Of a stretch of 15,299 nucleotides of DNA, positions 1 through 7,576 are shown piece by piece (position 1 is the stretch's first letter; every line of letters starts with the position of its first letter). A program made the translations under genes and the position numbers. Origin of the DNA: Bacteroidales bacterium (GTDB lineage: Bacteria > Bacteroidota > Bacteroidia > Bacteroidales > UBA932); the NCBI GenBank assembly GCA_024681565.1, contig JAILAO010000041.1, positions 1-15,299 on the forward strand, given 5' to 3'. The notes beneath the pieces were generated by a model that saw only the letters and a list, made by a program, of their open reading frames with translations, was not told the DNA's origin and made no database searches.

Positions 1-78
1 CGGCACAACGCGCTGCTGAACGACGTGAAGCGCCGCGTCCACCAGATGACCGCCGGCGTCCCCCTGAACAAGTATTAG
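1..78 (+). CDS. C-terminal end of an unidentified protein (partial)
   Basis: The first reading frame is open from base 1 to a TAG at 76-78 and encodes the last 25 residues of a protein, ending in ...TAGVPLNKY. The segment is basic and helix-like (NDVKRRVHQM). The pattern of a charged helix followed by a proline-containing tail faintly recalls the C-terminus of PLP enzymes such as serine hydroxymethyltransferase, but 25 residues are too few to name it. The good terminator directly downstream supports this being a real gene end. It converges on proC. Confidence 0.6.
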   Translation, partial: RHNALLNDVKRRVHQMTAGVPLNKY

Positions 79-95
79 AAATCTCCGCTGATATC

Positions 96-135
96 AAAAA
101 GAAGCTGTCCGTGGTTCGCGGACAGCTTCTTTTTT
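96..135. terminator. Bidirectional intrinsic terminator
   Basis: An 11-bp perfect GC-containing stem (101-111 with 119-129; arm GAAGCTGTCCG) has a 7-nt loop. It is preceded by an A5 run and followed by a T6 run, so it can end transcription from either side. It lies between the convergent partial gene (stop at 78) and proC (stop at 154) and probably serves both. Confidence 0.92.
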
Positions 136-153
136 GCAATCTCTCCCGGCAGA

Positions 154-915
154 TCAGGCCTTCAGGCCGGCGATCACGGCCGCGGTAAAGCCGGCATCCT
201 CCATCGCATTGAGTCCGCGGATGGTGATGCCGCCGGGCGTGGTCACCCGGTCGATTTCCGCTTCGGGATGCGTACCGCGTGCCTCCAGCAGTGCAGCCGC
301 TCCCTTGACGGTCTGGAGTGCAGCCGCGATGGCCTCTTTCGGATACAGGCCCAGTTCCACGCCGCCTTCGGCGGAAGCACGGACATAGCGCAAGGCAAAC
401 GCCGTCCCGCAGGAAGCGAGCATCATACCCGCGTGCAGGCGACGCTCATCCACGACGGCGGTCTGCCCGACAGCATCGAAGAGCGACTGCACCGTGCGGA
501 GCGTCTCCCCCGTACCGGAGATCTCATGGATGAAGGTCATGCTCTCCCCCACTTCGATCGCAAGGTTCGGAATCACGGTATAGATTCCCGTCACGCCGCT
601 CCCTGACAGCCATTCCGCCAGATCGGAGGCCGGGATGCCGGCGGCGAAGGATACGACAAGTTTTCCCGGAAGGACCGGACGCAGTTCATCGAGCACCCCC
701 TGCAGGAACCAGGGTTTGACGCCCAGGATGACCAGATCCGCCCCGCGGGCGGCGGCGACATTATCCAAAGAGGTCTGCAGGCCGCGGGCGGAGAATTTCT
801 CCAGTGTGGCAGCATGTTTTGCCGTGACGGTGATGGCGGCTTCGGGCAGGGCGCCGGCCAGGCCCAGGGCCGTGGCGCCGCCCATGTTGCCGGCGCCGAT
901 GATTGCGATCTTCAT
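154..915 (-). CDS. proC: Pyrroline-5-carboxylate reductase
   Basis: This 253-residue protein catalyses the last step of proline synthesis in the cytoplasm, the NAD(P)H-dependent reduction of 1-pyrroline-5-carboxylate to L-proline. The N-terminus carries the Rossmann nucleotide-binding motif GAGNMG (residues 7-12). The C-terminal dimerisation region carries the family signature TTPGGITIRGL followed by a helix of the type LNAMEDAGF. Length is close to the usual 260-275. The ATG at 915 leaves the glycine motif at its normal distance from the N-terminus, and no Shine-Dalgarno is visible, as is usual for Bacteroidota. The gene is last in a minus-strand run after the RNase H-like gene (12-nt gap) and ends just before a strong terminator, so it is probably co-transcribed from the promoter near 2.6 kb. 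Confidence 0.96.
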   Translation of the reverse strand: MKIAIIGAGNMGGATALGLAGALPEAAITVTAKHAATLEKFSARGLQTSLDNVAAARGADLVILGVKPWFLQGVLDELRPVLPGKLVVSFAAGIPASDLAEWLSGSGVTGIYTVIPNLAIEVGESMTFIHEISGTGETLRTVQSLFDAVGQTAVVDERRLHAGMMLASCGTAFALRYVRASAEGGVELGLYPKEAIAAALQTVKGAAALLEARGTHPEAEIDRVTTPGGITIRGLNAMEDAGFTAAVIAGLKA

Positions 916-927
916 ATGCGATAAGGA

Positions 928-1440
928 TTACTTCCGACAAATGTAAGCAAAAAGCGCTTCCGGGTCAACCCCTTCCCGCACGCGGGTGCCGTCCGCCTCG
1001 AACAGGTCGAGCGCTTCGATGCAAAGATTGTCCACGTATTCATTCCAGGGATCACCGCTGTGGCTGCGGATCCACTCCAGGCGGACATGCAGCGCCCGCT
1101 CTTTCTTGACCTGGCGGAACAGTTGGATCAGGTCCCAGTCTTTTTTGCTCCGGACCTGTCCGGTCAGCAGGGCGATACCGTTCTCGCTGTCGCTGCGTAC
1201 CAGTACGCTGCTTCCCTCGGGGACATGCAGCAGGGCGTGGATGATGGCGGCCATTTCCTGCCGGTTGCTGGTCGAGTAACGGCTTACTTCGCTCCACTTG
1301 TAACAGATGCCCGTCGCTTCGCCGTCCAGGACGATGCATGCGGCGGCGCCGAAATTCTTGGGGACCAGGTAGCTCCCGTCCGTATAGGCGAGGTAGTCGT
1401 AACGCGGTTTGCCGCTCTCCCGGAAGTCCCAGTATCTCAT
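928..1440 (-). CDS. RNase HI-family protein
   Basis: This 170-residue protein has the ribonuclease H fold, which cleaves the RNA strand of RNA-DNA hybrids using two metal ions. All four acidic residues expected at the active site can be placed: D21 in YTDGS, E62 in SNRQEMAAI, D84 in VRSDS and D137 in NEYVDNLC, plus the flexible-loop His (H127, SHSGD). The N-terminus has about 13 residues before the first strand and no hybrid-binding domain (a separate N-terminal domain of some family members) is present. A TTG six bases upstream is also in frame, but the ATG at 1440 is preferred: it overlaps the stop of the preceding gene as ATGA (1437-1440), a sign of translational coupling. The region between E62 and D84 and the basic handle area are shorter and less basic than in E. 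coli RNase HI, so it may be a divergent family member and not the housekeeping enzyme. Confidence 0.88.
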   Translation of the reverse strand: MRYWDFRESGKPRYDYLAYTDGSYLVPKNFGAAACIVLDGEATGICYKWSEVSRYSTSNRQEMAAIIHALLHVPEGSSVLVRSDSENGIALLTGQVRSKKDWDLIQLFRQVKKERALHVRLEWIRSHSGDPWNEYVDNLCIEALDLFEADGTRVREGVDPEALFAYICRK

Positions 1441-2588
1441 AGGCAACGGCCGGCGACGATATCGCGGTGACGCAGGGCATCCAGGTTGAACCGCAGGGAG
1501 AACTGCTGCTGGCAGCCCAGGTAGCCGCTGCGGCCGAAATGGGCCCGAACGGCGATACGCATGGACAGATAGCGGGTCAGGGACGGCGTCCAGGCCAGTT
1601 CCAGCCGGTCATAGAAACCGTTATAGCACGGTGAGCAGAAATACAGATCCGTAGAATAGGCATGGCCGGAAGGATCCGTCAACCCGCGCAGGGGCAGCAG
1701 GTTTCCTCCGAAATAGGTCTCGTTCTGCAGGGCTACGCCCCAACGGCGGGCCGTCAGGATCACGTCTCCACCATAAGGGGTCTGCGGGCCGCCGCGGCGG
1801 CCGCGGTCCCGCTGGTAGCCGACCAGCGCTCCGGCCCGCAGCGACAGTTCCTGCCAGCCGGTCCGGCGGGCCAGGTCAACCTTCAGCCACGGCTCCAGCA
1901 GATGATTGTCCACCACATTGGGGGCCAGCTCCGAGCAGGCGAAATGGTAGAAACTGCCCGTCCATCCCAGTGAGAGCCAGTCCGTCGCAGCCCAGCGGCC
2001 GAAGCCGACCACCTGGAAACGCTCCCGGCGGTCGTAGCCGTACCGGCCCATCCAGTCGCAGCCCAGTTCGGTATAGAAACGCTGTGAGCGCCATTTGAGC
2101 AGGAGTCCCTCGAGGTTTCGGTCGGTATCGCGGTGTCCTCCGGAGAAGAAAGCCTCCGTGTACTCCCCTTCGAGGAAACGGCGCGGGAAGATGCCGGCCA
2201 GCCCTTCGAAGACGCCCTTGCGGGCATACACATGGGCATCGTAGTAGGCCAGCGGCTCCCGGGCCAGTCCCGCCCAGGTCTGCGAACCCATATCGTGCGC
2301 CAGTTCCAGGCCCACGGCGATACGGTGGTGGACACGCCGCGTCTGCTGCACGCTGAAACCGACGGTCGGAGCCAGGACCAGGACGTTCAACGTCCCGGAC
2401 GGGATCAGCGCATCCTGGGACGCGGCAAACTCCCGGTTGTCAAAAATGTAACGGAAATCCGCATCATACTCCCAGGCGAAGCGGTTCCGCCCGGAGAGAT
2501 CCTCCAGCAGGGCACGGCCCCGCGTACGCTGTGCCGCCACCGGCAGCGCCAGGGCGGCAAGCAGAAGGATGCAGAAGGCTTTTCTCAT
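1437..2588 (-). CDS. Unrecognised outer-membrane beta-barrel protein
   Basis: I do not recognise a named family. The 383-residue product begins with a clear Sec signal peptide (hydrophobic residues 5-15, likely cleavage after PVAA, before Gln20). The mature part is a chain of alternating, aromatic-rich amphipathic strands and ends in a strand of the type FSLRFNLDAL followed by a short basic tail, which points to a beta-barrel of roughly 12-16 strands in the outer membrane. It holds six cysteines (C177, C218, C318, C321, C359, C382), including a CSPC pair, which is unusual for a barrel. ATG at 2588 is preferred over an upstream in-frame GTG. It is the first gene behind the promoter at 2594-2623 and overlaps the RNase H-like gene by 4 nt. 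It follows ccsBA on the same strand with a 45-nt gap. Role unknown; a lipid or small-solute channel is possible but unsupported. Confidence 0.75.
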   Translation of the reverse strand: MRKAFCILLLAALALPVAAQRTRGRALLEDLSGRNRFAWEYDADFRYIFDNREFAASQDALIPSGTLNVLVLAPTVGFSVQQTRRVHHRIAVGLELAHDMGSQTWAGLAREPLAYYDAHVYARKGVFEGLAGIFPRRFLEGEYTEAFFSGGHRDTDRNLEGLLLKWRSQRFYTELGCDWMGRYGYDRRERFQVVGFGRWAATDWLSLGWTGSFYHFACSELAPNVVDNHLLEPWLKVDLARRTGWQELSLRAGALVGYQRDRGRRGGPQTPYGGDVILTARRWGVALQNETYFGGNLLPLRGLTDPSGHAYSTDLYFCSPCYNGFYDRLELAWTPSLTRYLSMRIAVRAHFGRSGYLGCQQQFSLRFNLDALRHRDIVAGRCL

Positions 2589-2593
2589 AGACA

Positions 2594-2623
2594 CAAAGTT
2601 AGCGCTTTTGTGCAGAAAAGCAA
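2594..2623 (-). promoter_or_regulatory. Bacteroidota-type promoter for the barrel/RNase H/proC genes
   Basis: On the minus strand a TTG (2623-2621) is followed after exactly 19 nt by TAACTTTG (2601-2594), a full match to the Bacteroidota sigma-ABfr consensus TTG-N19-TAnnTTTG. Transcription should start about 5-8 nt downstream of the -7 box, which is at or next to the ATG at 2588, so the mRNA would be leaderless or nearly so. It separates this gene group from ccsBA upstream. Confidence 0.7.
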
Positions 2624-2633
2624 TCCGCTCCGG

Positions 2634-4568
2634 TTAAGCGTAGCTATGCATTCCCCCCAGGATCAGGTTGACCCCGAAATAGGTAATGAGGACGGCGATG
2701 AACGCGAGGATGCTGTAGAGATGGAAAAACCGCGGCCGGCGGAAAGCCTTGAGCGCGCCCCCGTGCAAGAGGAAGGAATAGACCAGCATGGTGATCAGCG
2801 CCCAGGTCTCCTTGGGATCCCAGGCCCAATAGCTGCCCCAGGAGATGTTGGCCCACACGGCACCGAGGAAGGTACCGAAGGTCAGCAGGAACACCGCGGG
2901 ATACAGGACCACCAGGCTCACGTCCTGCAGACGCGCAGAAGCCTCCTTGTCCACACACTGGCCCATCACACCGTTGAAAGCAACCAGTCCGAACAAAGTG
3001 TAAGACATCATCATGCTCAGGACATGGATACTCAGCAGCGGGGACTGCAGCACGGGCATCAGCGGCATGATCTGCGGGCTGACACTCTCCCGGCTGGCCA
3101 GCAGCATCGTGAATCCCGCAAGCAGGAAACCGAGCGGCTCGATCAAGGGGAACTTCTTATATAGCAGCATGATGGCAAGCGTAGCAAACCATGCCATCAG
3201 CATCATCACACTGTAGCGTCCCACCCAGGGGCCCGTACCGGAGACGGCCCAGCGCAGACCGATGGCCAGCGAGATATAGATCCACAGCAACAGGGCGATA
3301 CAGACACCCGCAAGCAGGATCCCGCGGGGCATCTTCCGGCCCCTGGACATGCGGACGGCACACAGGATAAAAAGCGCCAGGCCGAGACCCAGGCAAAGCA
3401 TGAACTGTACGCGCGGGCGGGCAATGCGGATATAGGCCCGCTCCGCCTTCACCTTCCCCTCGGAAGGGATGACGGACGCCGCAATCTTTTCCTGATATGC
3501 CTTGATGCCGGCAAGCACTTTCAGAGTTTCGGCATCCCTGCCTTCCTGCAGGCTCTCCACGATCAGGTCAGGGGATTTTGAGACAAAGGCGAACAGTTTG
3601 TCATCCTCCAGGACCTCCATCGGGAGTCTGTCCGAGGCGGAATACCAGGACACAGACCCCCCGGAATCCGCAACCGGGAAGATCTTCATCTTCTCCAGTG
3701 CCTCCAACGATGCATCCAACCCCTTCTCCTGCATATAGGTATCGAAAGGACAGACCCGGTGGCCGTAATAGACATAAAGATCCCCCAGCGCTTCCTTCAG
3801 TTCGCGCTCCTGTGCAGCGGAGGCGGGGGCGGCCGAGGCTGTCAGCGCCGGCGAGACCAGGAAAAGCGCCACGATGGCACTCCACGAAACAACGCGACGC
3901 AGCGCGGCCCGGAATGCCGTATCCCGCTGGAAGAAGAATCCGATCATCGACACCAGCAGCAACAGGTACCCGGCATAGGTAATGCCGACCCCCCAGGGAT
4001 CATGGCTTACGGCCAGGATACTGCCTTCTCCGTCCTCGTCATAGGAGGCCTGATAGAAACGGAACCCACGGTATTTCGCGATGTGGTTCATACTGATCAG
4101 TACGGACTCGTTTTCAGGCAGGAAGGTGACGGCACTACGATAATCGGAGGGCGCCATCGACCCATGATGATAGTCGATGGCAAACTCATCCAGCCGGATG
4201 CTGAACGGCAATTCGGAGCTCGTGCCGTCCTCCAGCTCGAAAGCAGACAGGGTCTCGCCTTCGCGGAGATGGATACTGCCGCTCTCGCCGAAAAGGAAAG
4301 TCACCAGCGCTCCGGCCAGGATCAGCACGAGCGCGATGTGGAGTCCCAGGGAAAAGGGTTTCCGGGCAATGCCGCGGCGCAGCACATACAGCAGGCCCGA
4401 TCCTGCGGTAACGCCCCAGAGGACAATAAAAACGGGGTGGTGATACACCCAGCGGAAAGCAAAGGGGGTACCGTACAGTTTCTCAAGCACCGTAGCGGCC
4501 ATCATCATCACGATGAGGGCCGCCAGGGAGCTGAAACTGATGATTTTAAGGATTCGTTCCTGCTTCAT
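2634..4568 (-). CDS. ccsBA: Fused cytochrome c synthase CcsBA (ResB-CcsA, system II)
   Basis: This 644-residue inner-membrane protein exports haem and attaches it to CxxCH motifs of c-type cytochromes in the periplasm. The N-terminal part is ResB/CcsB-like: membrane segments near residues 12-30, 44-63 and 72-92, an intramembrane His (H77), the FRFYQASYD motif (170-176) and a further membrane pair at 194-212 and 226-247. A periplasmic segment (about 248-383) links to the CcsA half, which holds the haem-handling WWD motif WGSYWAWDPKE (577-587) and the expected histidines H515, H602 and H641 (GGMHSYA end). All key residues are therefore present. The product is shorter than many fused CcsBA proteins because the periplasmic part of the ResB half is compact. 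It starts 7 nt after the di-haem protein gene, whose product is an obvious substrate. Confidence 0.95.
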   Translation of the reverse strand: MKQERILKIISFSSLAALIVMMMAATVLEKLYGTPFAFRWVYHHPVFIVLWGVTAGSGLLYVLRRGIARKPFSLGLHIALVLILAGALVTFLFGESGSIHLREGETLSAFELEDGTSSELPFSIRLDEFAIDYHHGSMAPSDYRSAVTFLPENESVLISMNHIAKYRGFRFYQASYDEDGEGSILAVSHDPWGVGITYAGYLLLLVSMIGFFFQRDTAFRAALRRVVSWSAIVALFLVSPALTASAAPASAAQERELKEALGDLYVYYGHRVCPFDTYMQEKGLDASLEALEKMKIFPVADSGGSVSWYSASDRLPMEVLEDDKLFAFVSKSPDLIVESLQEGRDAETLKVLAGIKAYQEKIAASVIPSEGKVKAERAYIRIARPRVQFMLCLGLGLALFILCAVRMSRGRKMPRGILLAGVCIALLLWIYISLAIGLRWAVSGTGPWVGRYSVMMLMAWFATLAIMLLYKKFPLIEPLGFLLAGFTMLLASRESVSPQIMPLMPVLQSPLLSIHVLSMMMSYTLFGLVAFNGVMGQCVDKEASARLQDVSLVVLYPAVFLLTFGTFLGAVWANISWGSYWAWDPKETWALITMLVYSFLLHGGALKAFRRPRFFHLYSILAFIAVLITYFGVNLILGGMHSYA

Positions 4569-4575
4569 TTACAAA

Positions 4576-6294
4576 TTAGATTGCGTCGATAAATTCTACG
4601 ATGGCGTCGCGGTCCGCCTTGGAGAGATTGTAGAACTTCTCCGTAGACTGGTAAGCGTCGCTCTGCTTGCTGTAGCCATGCCACATGATGGCCTCGATGA
4701 CATTGCGGGCACGGTCATCGTGGAGCCGGTCTTCGGCACCGGTATTCAGCTTGGACAGGCCGCGGCCCCAGAGCGGGGTGGTACGGCACCAGCTGCCGTG
4801 GATACCGTTCTTCATGTAGAGACGGTGCTGGATCATATCCGTGTAGGGATAGATGGTCTGGTTCTCATAGCGCGGAAGCGGCTTGCCGTCCAGGATCGCC
4901 GGAGCCCAGTAATTGTCGGTCTTGGTGTTCCAGGACGGACGATGGCAGGTAGCACAGCCGATCTCGGTAAAGAGTTTCTTGCCCCGCTGCACTTCTTCGC
5001 GGTTGAGGTCGCGGGCACGAGGAATGGACAGACCGCGGTGCCAGACCATGAAATTGTAGTACTGCTCGTCACCCATCTCGGGCGTAAAGTTGTGCCACTT
5101 GTTGTCGAACTGGTTGGTCTTCGGATCCAGCAGGTTCAGGACCGCGTCGGCAATCCCCTCTTTGGTGCCGTCGGCATAGTAAGGAGAAGTCGGATCGGCC
5201 TGGATGGCCGCGATCACATCGGCATTTTCGGACATCGCCGTGGCCCAGGCCTTGGTGGTGTAGAGATAGGGGCGGTCACCACGGCTGACATTGGTGATGT
5301 TCCAGATGGCATTGGCACCGGCACCGTCCTGCAGGGAGGCGCGGGTCATGGCATAGGTGAAGCGCTTGAGCTTCTTGGTCCCGGCAGGGGCCGGCGTACC
5401 GTCTGCGAACTGACCCTCGGCCAGGGTGTACCAGGCCGTCGCGGCAAAGTCGTTGGCATCCTTGTCCCAGAAAGCGGGATTGAGCTCCACATAGGGAGCC
5501 TCGGCCTGATATTGGGCCTTGATGTCCTCCTCGGGGATGGCGTCGAGCAGACCGGAACCGATGATGCCGATCGTGGACTCCAGACGGAAGGCGACCGCCT
5601 TGTTGCCGGTCTCATAGGGCGTCGGATTCGTGTTGAACGCAGACTCCGGGATGTAGAGTTCCGGATAGATCAGTTCGTACTTCTCCCCGTCCGGGAACTC
5701 CATCGGCAAGCCGCTTTCCATCGAGGATACCGGAAGCCACTTGAGGTCGATCTGCTCCTCGTCCACCGGCGGGAGGAAAGGAGCCACCGCCTTGGTCTGG
5801 GGCATGCCGGTCACCTCCGCCACATAGGGACCGTCATCACTGTTGGCTCCATCCACCGGATGGTAGATGACCAGCAGATACCCGTTGCCGAAGACGGAAC
5901 GGTAATAGTCCTGGCGCTTGCCGTGACCGTAGCCGGGATGACAATCCAGGCAGGAGGTACGCAGATAGGCAGGGCCGAGACCTTTGAAAGGAGCGGTATT
6001 GATGGTGTAATTGCGTTCGAAGGCGGCTTCTCCCATATTGAACGCCTGGCTGAGACCCATCTCGGTCACAGCGGGCGTTTCGTCTTCGTAGCACCCCTCG
6101 GTCACGTTGTCCGTCGTGCCGAGCCGGCCGGCCGGATACCACTCGTCGGCAGTGAAGTTTCCCACAGCCTGTCCGACATACTTCGCATCGGATTCGTGCT
6201 TGGTATCGGACTGTGCATTATTTTCAACGGGATTGCAGCCCAGCGCAAAAAGCGCAAGACTGCAAGCCGCAAGAGCATATGTAAATGATCTCAT
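4576..6294 (-). CDS. Di-haem oxidoreductase lipoprotein (DHOR, formerly DUF1111)
   Basis: The 572-residue product is a c-type cytochrome with two haem sites, CLDCH (115-119) and CATCH (447-451). A signal peptide with cysteine at position 20 (ALGC) suggests a lipoprotein, so it acts in the periplasm or at the cell surface. The C-terminal half has family features: WAPAILDGKPLPR after the second haem site, then a helix of the type IEAIMWHGYS and a closing ADRDAIVEFI segment. This family (PF06537) is distantly related to MauG-type di-haem peroxidases; its substrate is generally not established. It is commonly found beside imelysin genes, and here an imelysin gene precedes it by 35 nt and ccsBA follows 7 nt later. 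A redox role in iron or haem handling is an inference from this context. Confidence 0.9.
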   Translation of the reverse strand: MRSFTYALAACSLALFALGCNPVENNAQSDTKHESDAKYVGQAVGNFTADEWYPAGRLGTTDNVTEGCYEDETPAVTEMGLSQAFNMGEAAFERNYTINTAPFKGLGPAYLRTSCLDCHPGYGHGKRQDYYRSVFGNGYLLVIYHPVDGANSDDGPYVAEVTGMPQTKAVAPFLPPVDEEQIDLKWLPVSSMESGLPMEFPDGEKYELIYPELYIPESAFNTNPTPYETGNKAVAFRLESTIGIIGSGLLDAIPEEDIKAQYQAEAPYVELNPAFWDKDANDFAATAWYTLAEGQFADGTPAPAGTKKLKRFTYAMTRASLQDGAGANAIWNITNVSRGDRPYLYTTKAWATAMSENADVIAAIQADPTSPYYADGTKEGIADAVLNLLDPKTNQFDNKWHNFTPEMGDEQYYNFMVWHRGLSIPRARDLNREEVQRGKKLFTEIGCATCHRPSWNTKTDNYWAPAILDGKPLPRYENQTIYPYTDMIQHRLYMKNGIHGSWCRTTPLWGRGLSKLNTGAEDRLHDDRARNVIEAIMWHGYSKQSDAYQSTEKFYNLSKADRDAIVEFIDAI

Positions 6295-6329
6295 TGTTCT
6301 TTGTTTACAACAGATATCGGTTATCGGGA

Positions 6330-7559
6330 TTATTGAAGGAGAATCCAGGCAGCGGCCTTGTTGATCTCGTCATCCAGGGTGCTGATCTCGTCCATGGCAT
6401 CCTGCACACAATCATCGGCATAGATATCCACGAAAGCACCTTTTTCCTGGCACTTGCGAAGCGCCGCCAGAGAAGCGTCCAGCGCATCCTGGATGGCAGT
6501 CGCACCGCTGTAGTTCAGGCTCTTGAAGAAACTCATCAGCGAGTTGTTCTGGGCGGAAGTGGCTCCGGAAGCGCCATAAAGGGAATACTGGATGCTGAGG
6601 ATATTGTCGATGAAGTCCTGGAAGGACTTCTTGCTGTACGGGGACTCGATATAGTTGACATCCTCTCCGGTATGGGCGTTGCCCATCTTGACGTCGGCAA
6701 CCTCGGCGCAGATGTTGGAGCATCCGGCCACGAGGATGGAGGACATCACGCTCTGCCAGGTCTTGTAGGAGCTACCGGCCTGTGCGGCAAGCAGCATGTT
6801 CTCGCCGTAGGTCAGGTCGGAACCGGAAACGGTCGTCGCGACCTCGAGTTCCTCGCAGCGGGCGACATACTCCGCATCCGCATCGGGATCCCAGGACACG
6901 CTGAGACGGTAACAGTTGTCACGGAGGTCACCGGCCACGGCGGCGGCATAGATCAGCTCCTGCTCTCCGGTCACGGTCTTGCCGGCAAAAGCCTCATGGT
7001 CTTCGTTGGCCTTGAGTGCCGCAACCGTGCGGTTCTTGCCGTCCCGGAAGAGAACGAACTCGATGCCATGGAAGCCGAGCAGCTCCTGGCCGAGCTTGGC
7101 GGCCGCATAAGCGATACCCTCCTCCCCCTTGAGCGCTTCGACCTTCTCCGCATTGGACAACTCGGTGGCCAGACCGTCTACATCCAGCGGCCAGGTGTCG
7201 ATGTGCGGGTCGATACCGAACACGGTTGCGGCACCGAACAGGAAAGCCTCGGACTCCTCCCAGGACTGACGGGCCTGAAGGAACTTGGCGCAGATGGCGT
7301 CCATCTGGGCCTGGGTCAGCTTCGACACACCGTTCTCGGCAGCGCTAGAGAGGAGTTCATACAGCTCGGACGTCTCGCCGGCGAGGTCGTCATATATGGA
7401 ATAAATCACGTTCGGAACATACTGCTCCGCCACTTTCTTCATGGCCTGTTCATTCTCAGTCAGGCCATCCAGGGTTTTCTGTCCGCTGCAGGATGCAGCC
7501 ACGAGGCCGGCAGCAAGAATCATTGCCGCAGCCCCCATTGTTTTTAGGATCTTTTTCAT
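6330..7559 (-). CDS. Imelysin-family (M75-like) iron-associated lipoprotein
   Basis: This 409-residue protein has a lipoprotein signal (AASC, Cys24) and an all-helical mature part typical of imelysins. The family motif GxHxxE is present as GFHGIE (162-167), at the usual place in the first half. Imelysin-like proteins (IrpA, IcmP, the EfeO M75 domain) are periplasmic or outer-membrane proteins tied to iron uptake; in spite of the peptidase name, the characterised ones are better viewed as iron-related binding proteins. ATG at 7559 is chosen over an in-frame TTG at 7565. It lies 17 nt behind the porin gene and 35 nt before the di-haem protein gene, so it is part of the same operon. Whether the ligand is Fe(II), Fe(III) or haem cannot be told from sequence. 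Confidence 0.92.
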   Translation of the reverse strand: MKKILKTMGAAAMILAAGLVAASCSGQKTLDGLTENEQAMKKVAEQYVPNVIYSIYDDLAGETSELYELLSSAAENGVSKLTQAQMDAICAKFLQARQSWEESEAFLFGAATVFGIDPHIDTWPLDVDGLATELSNAEKVEALKGEEGIAYAAAKLGQELLGFHGIEFVLFRDGKNRTVAALKANEDHEAFAGKTVTGEQELIYAAAVAGDLRDNCYRLSVSWDPDADAEYVARCEELEVATTVSGSDLTYGENMLLAAQAGSSYKTWQSVMSSILVAGCSNICAEVADVKMGNAHTGEDVNYIESPYSKKSFQDFIDNILSIQYSLYGASGATSAQNNSLMSFFKSLNYSGATAIQDALDASLAALRKCQEKGAFVDIYADDCVQDAMDEISTLDDEINKAAAWILLQ

Positions 7560-7576
7560 TATCAAAGTTTTAGATA

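Noticed and set aside
4513..6288. A 591-codon open frame on the plus strand opposite the di-haem protein gene
   Set aside because: Its product is low-complexity, rich in Gly, Arg, Val and Leu with no domain pattern, and the minus strand shows two CxxCH motifs and a lipoprotein signal. It is a by-product of GC-rich codon use.
6285..7547. A 420-codon plus-strand open frame opposite the imelysin gene
   Set aside because: No recognisable motif; the minus-strand frame has a lipobox and GxHxxE. Same explanation as for the other antisense frames.
7560..7576. AAACTTTG just upstream of the imelysin start as a separate promoter
   Set aside because: It lacks the TA of TAnnTTTG and no properly spaced TTG was found; the 17-nt gap argues for co-transcription with the porin gene.
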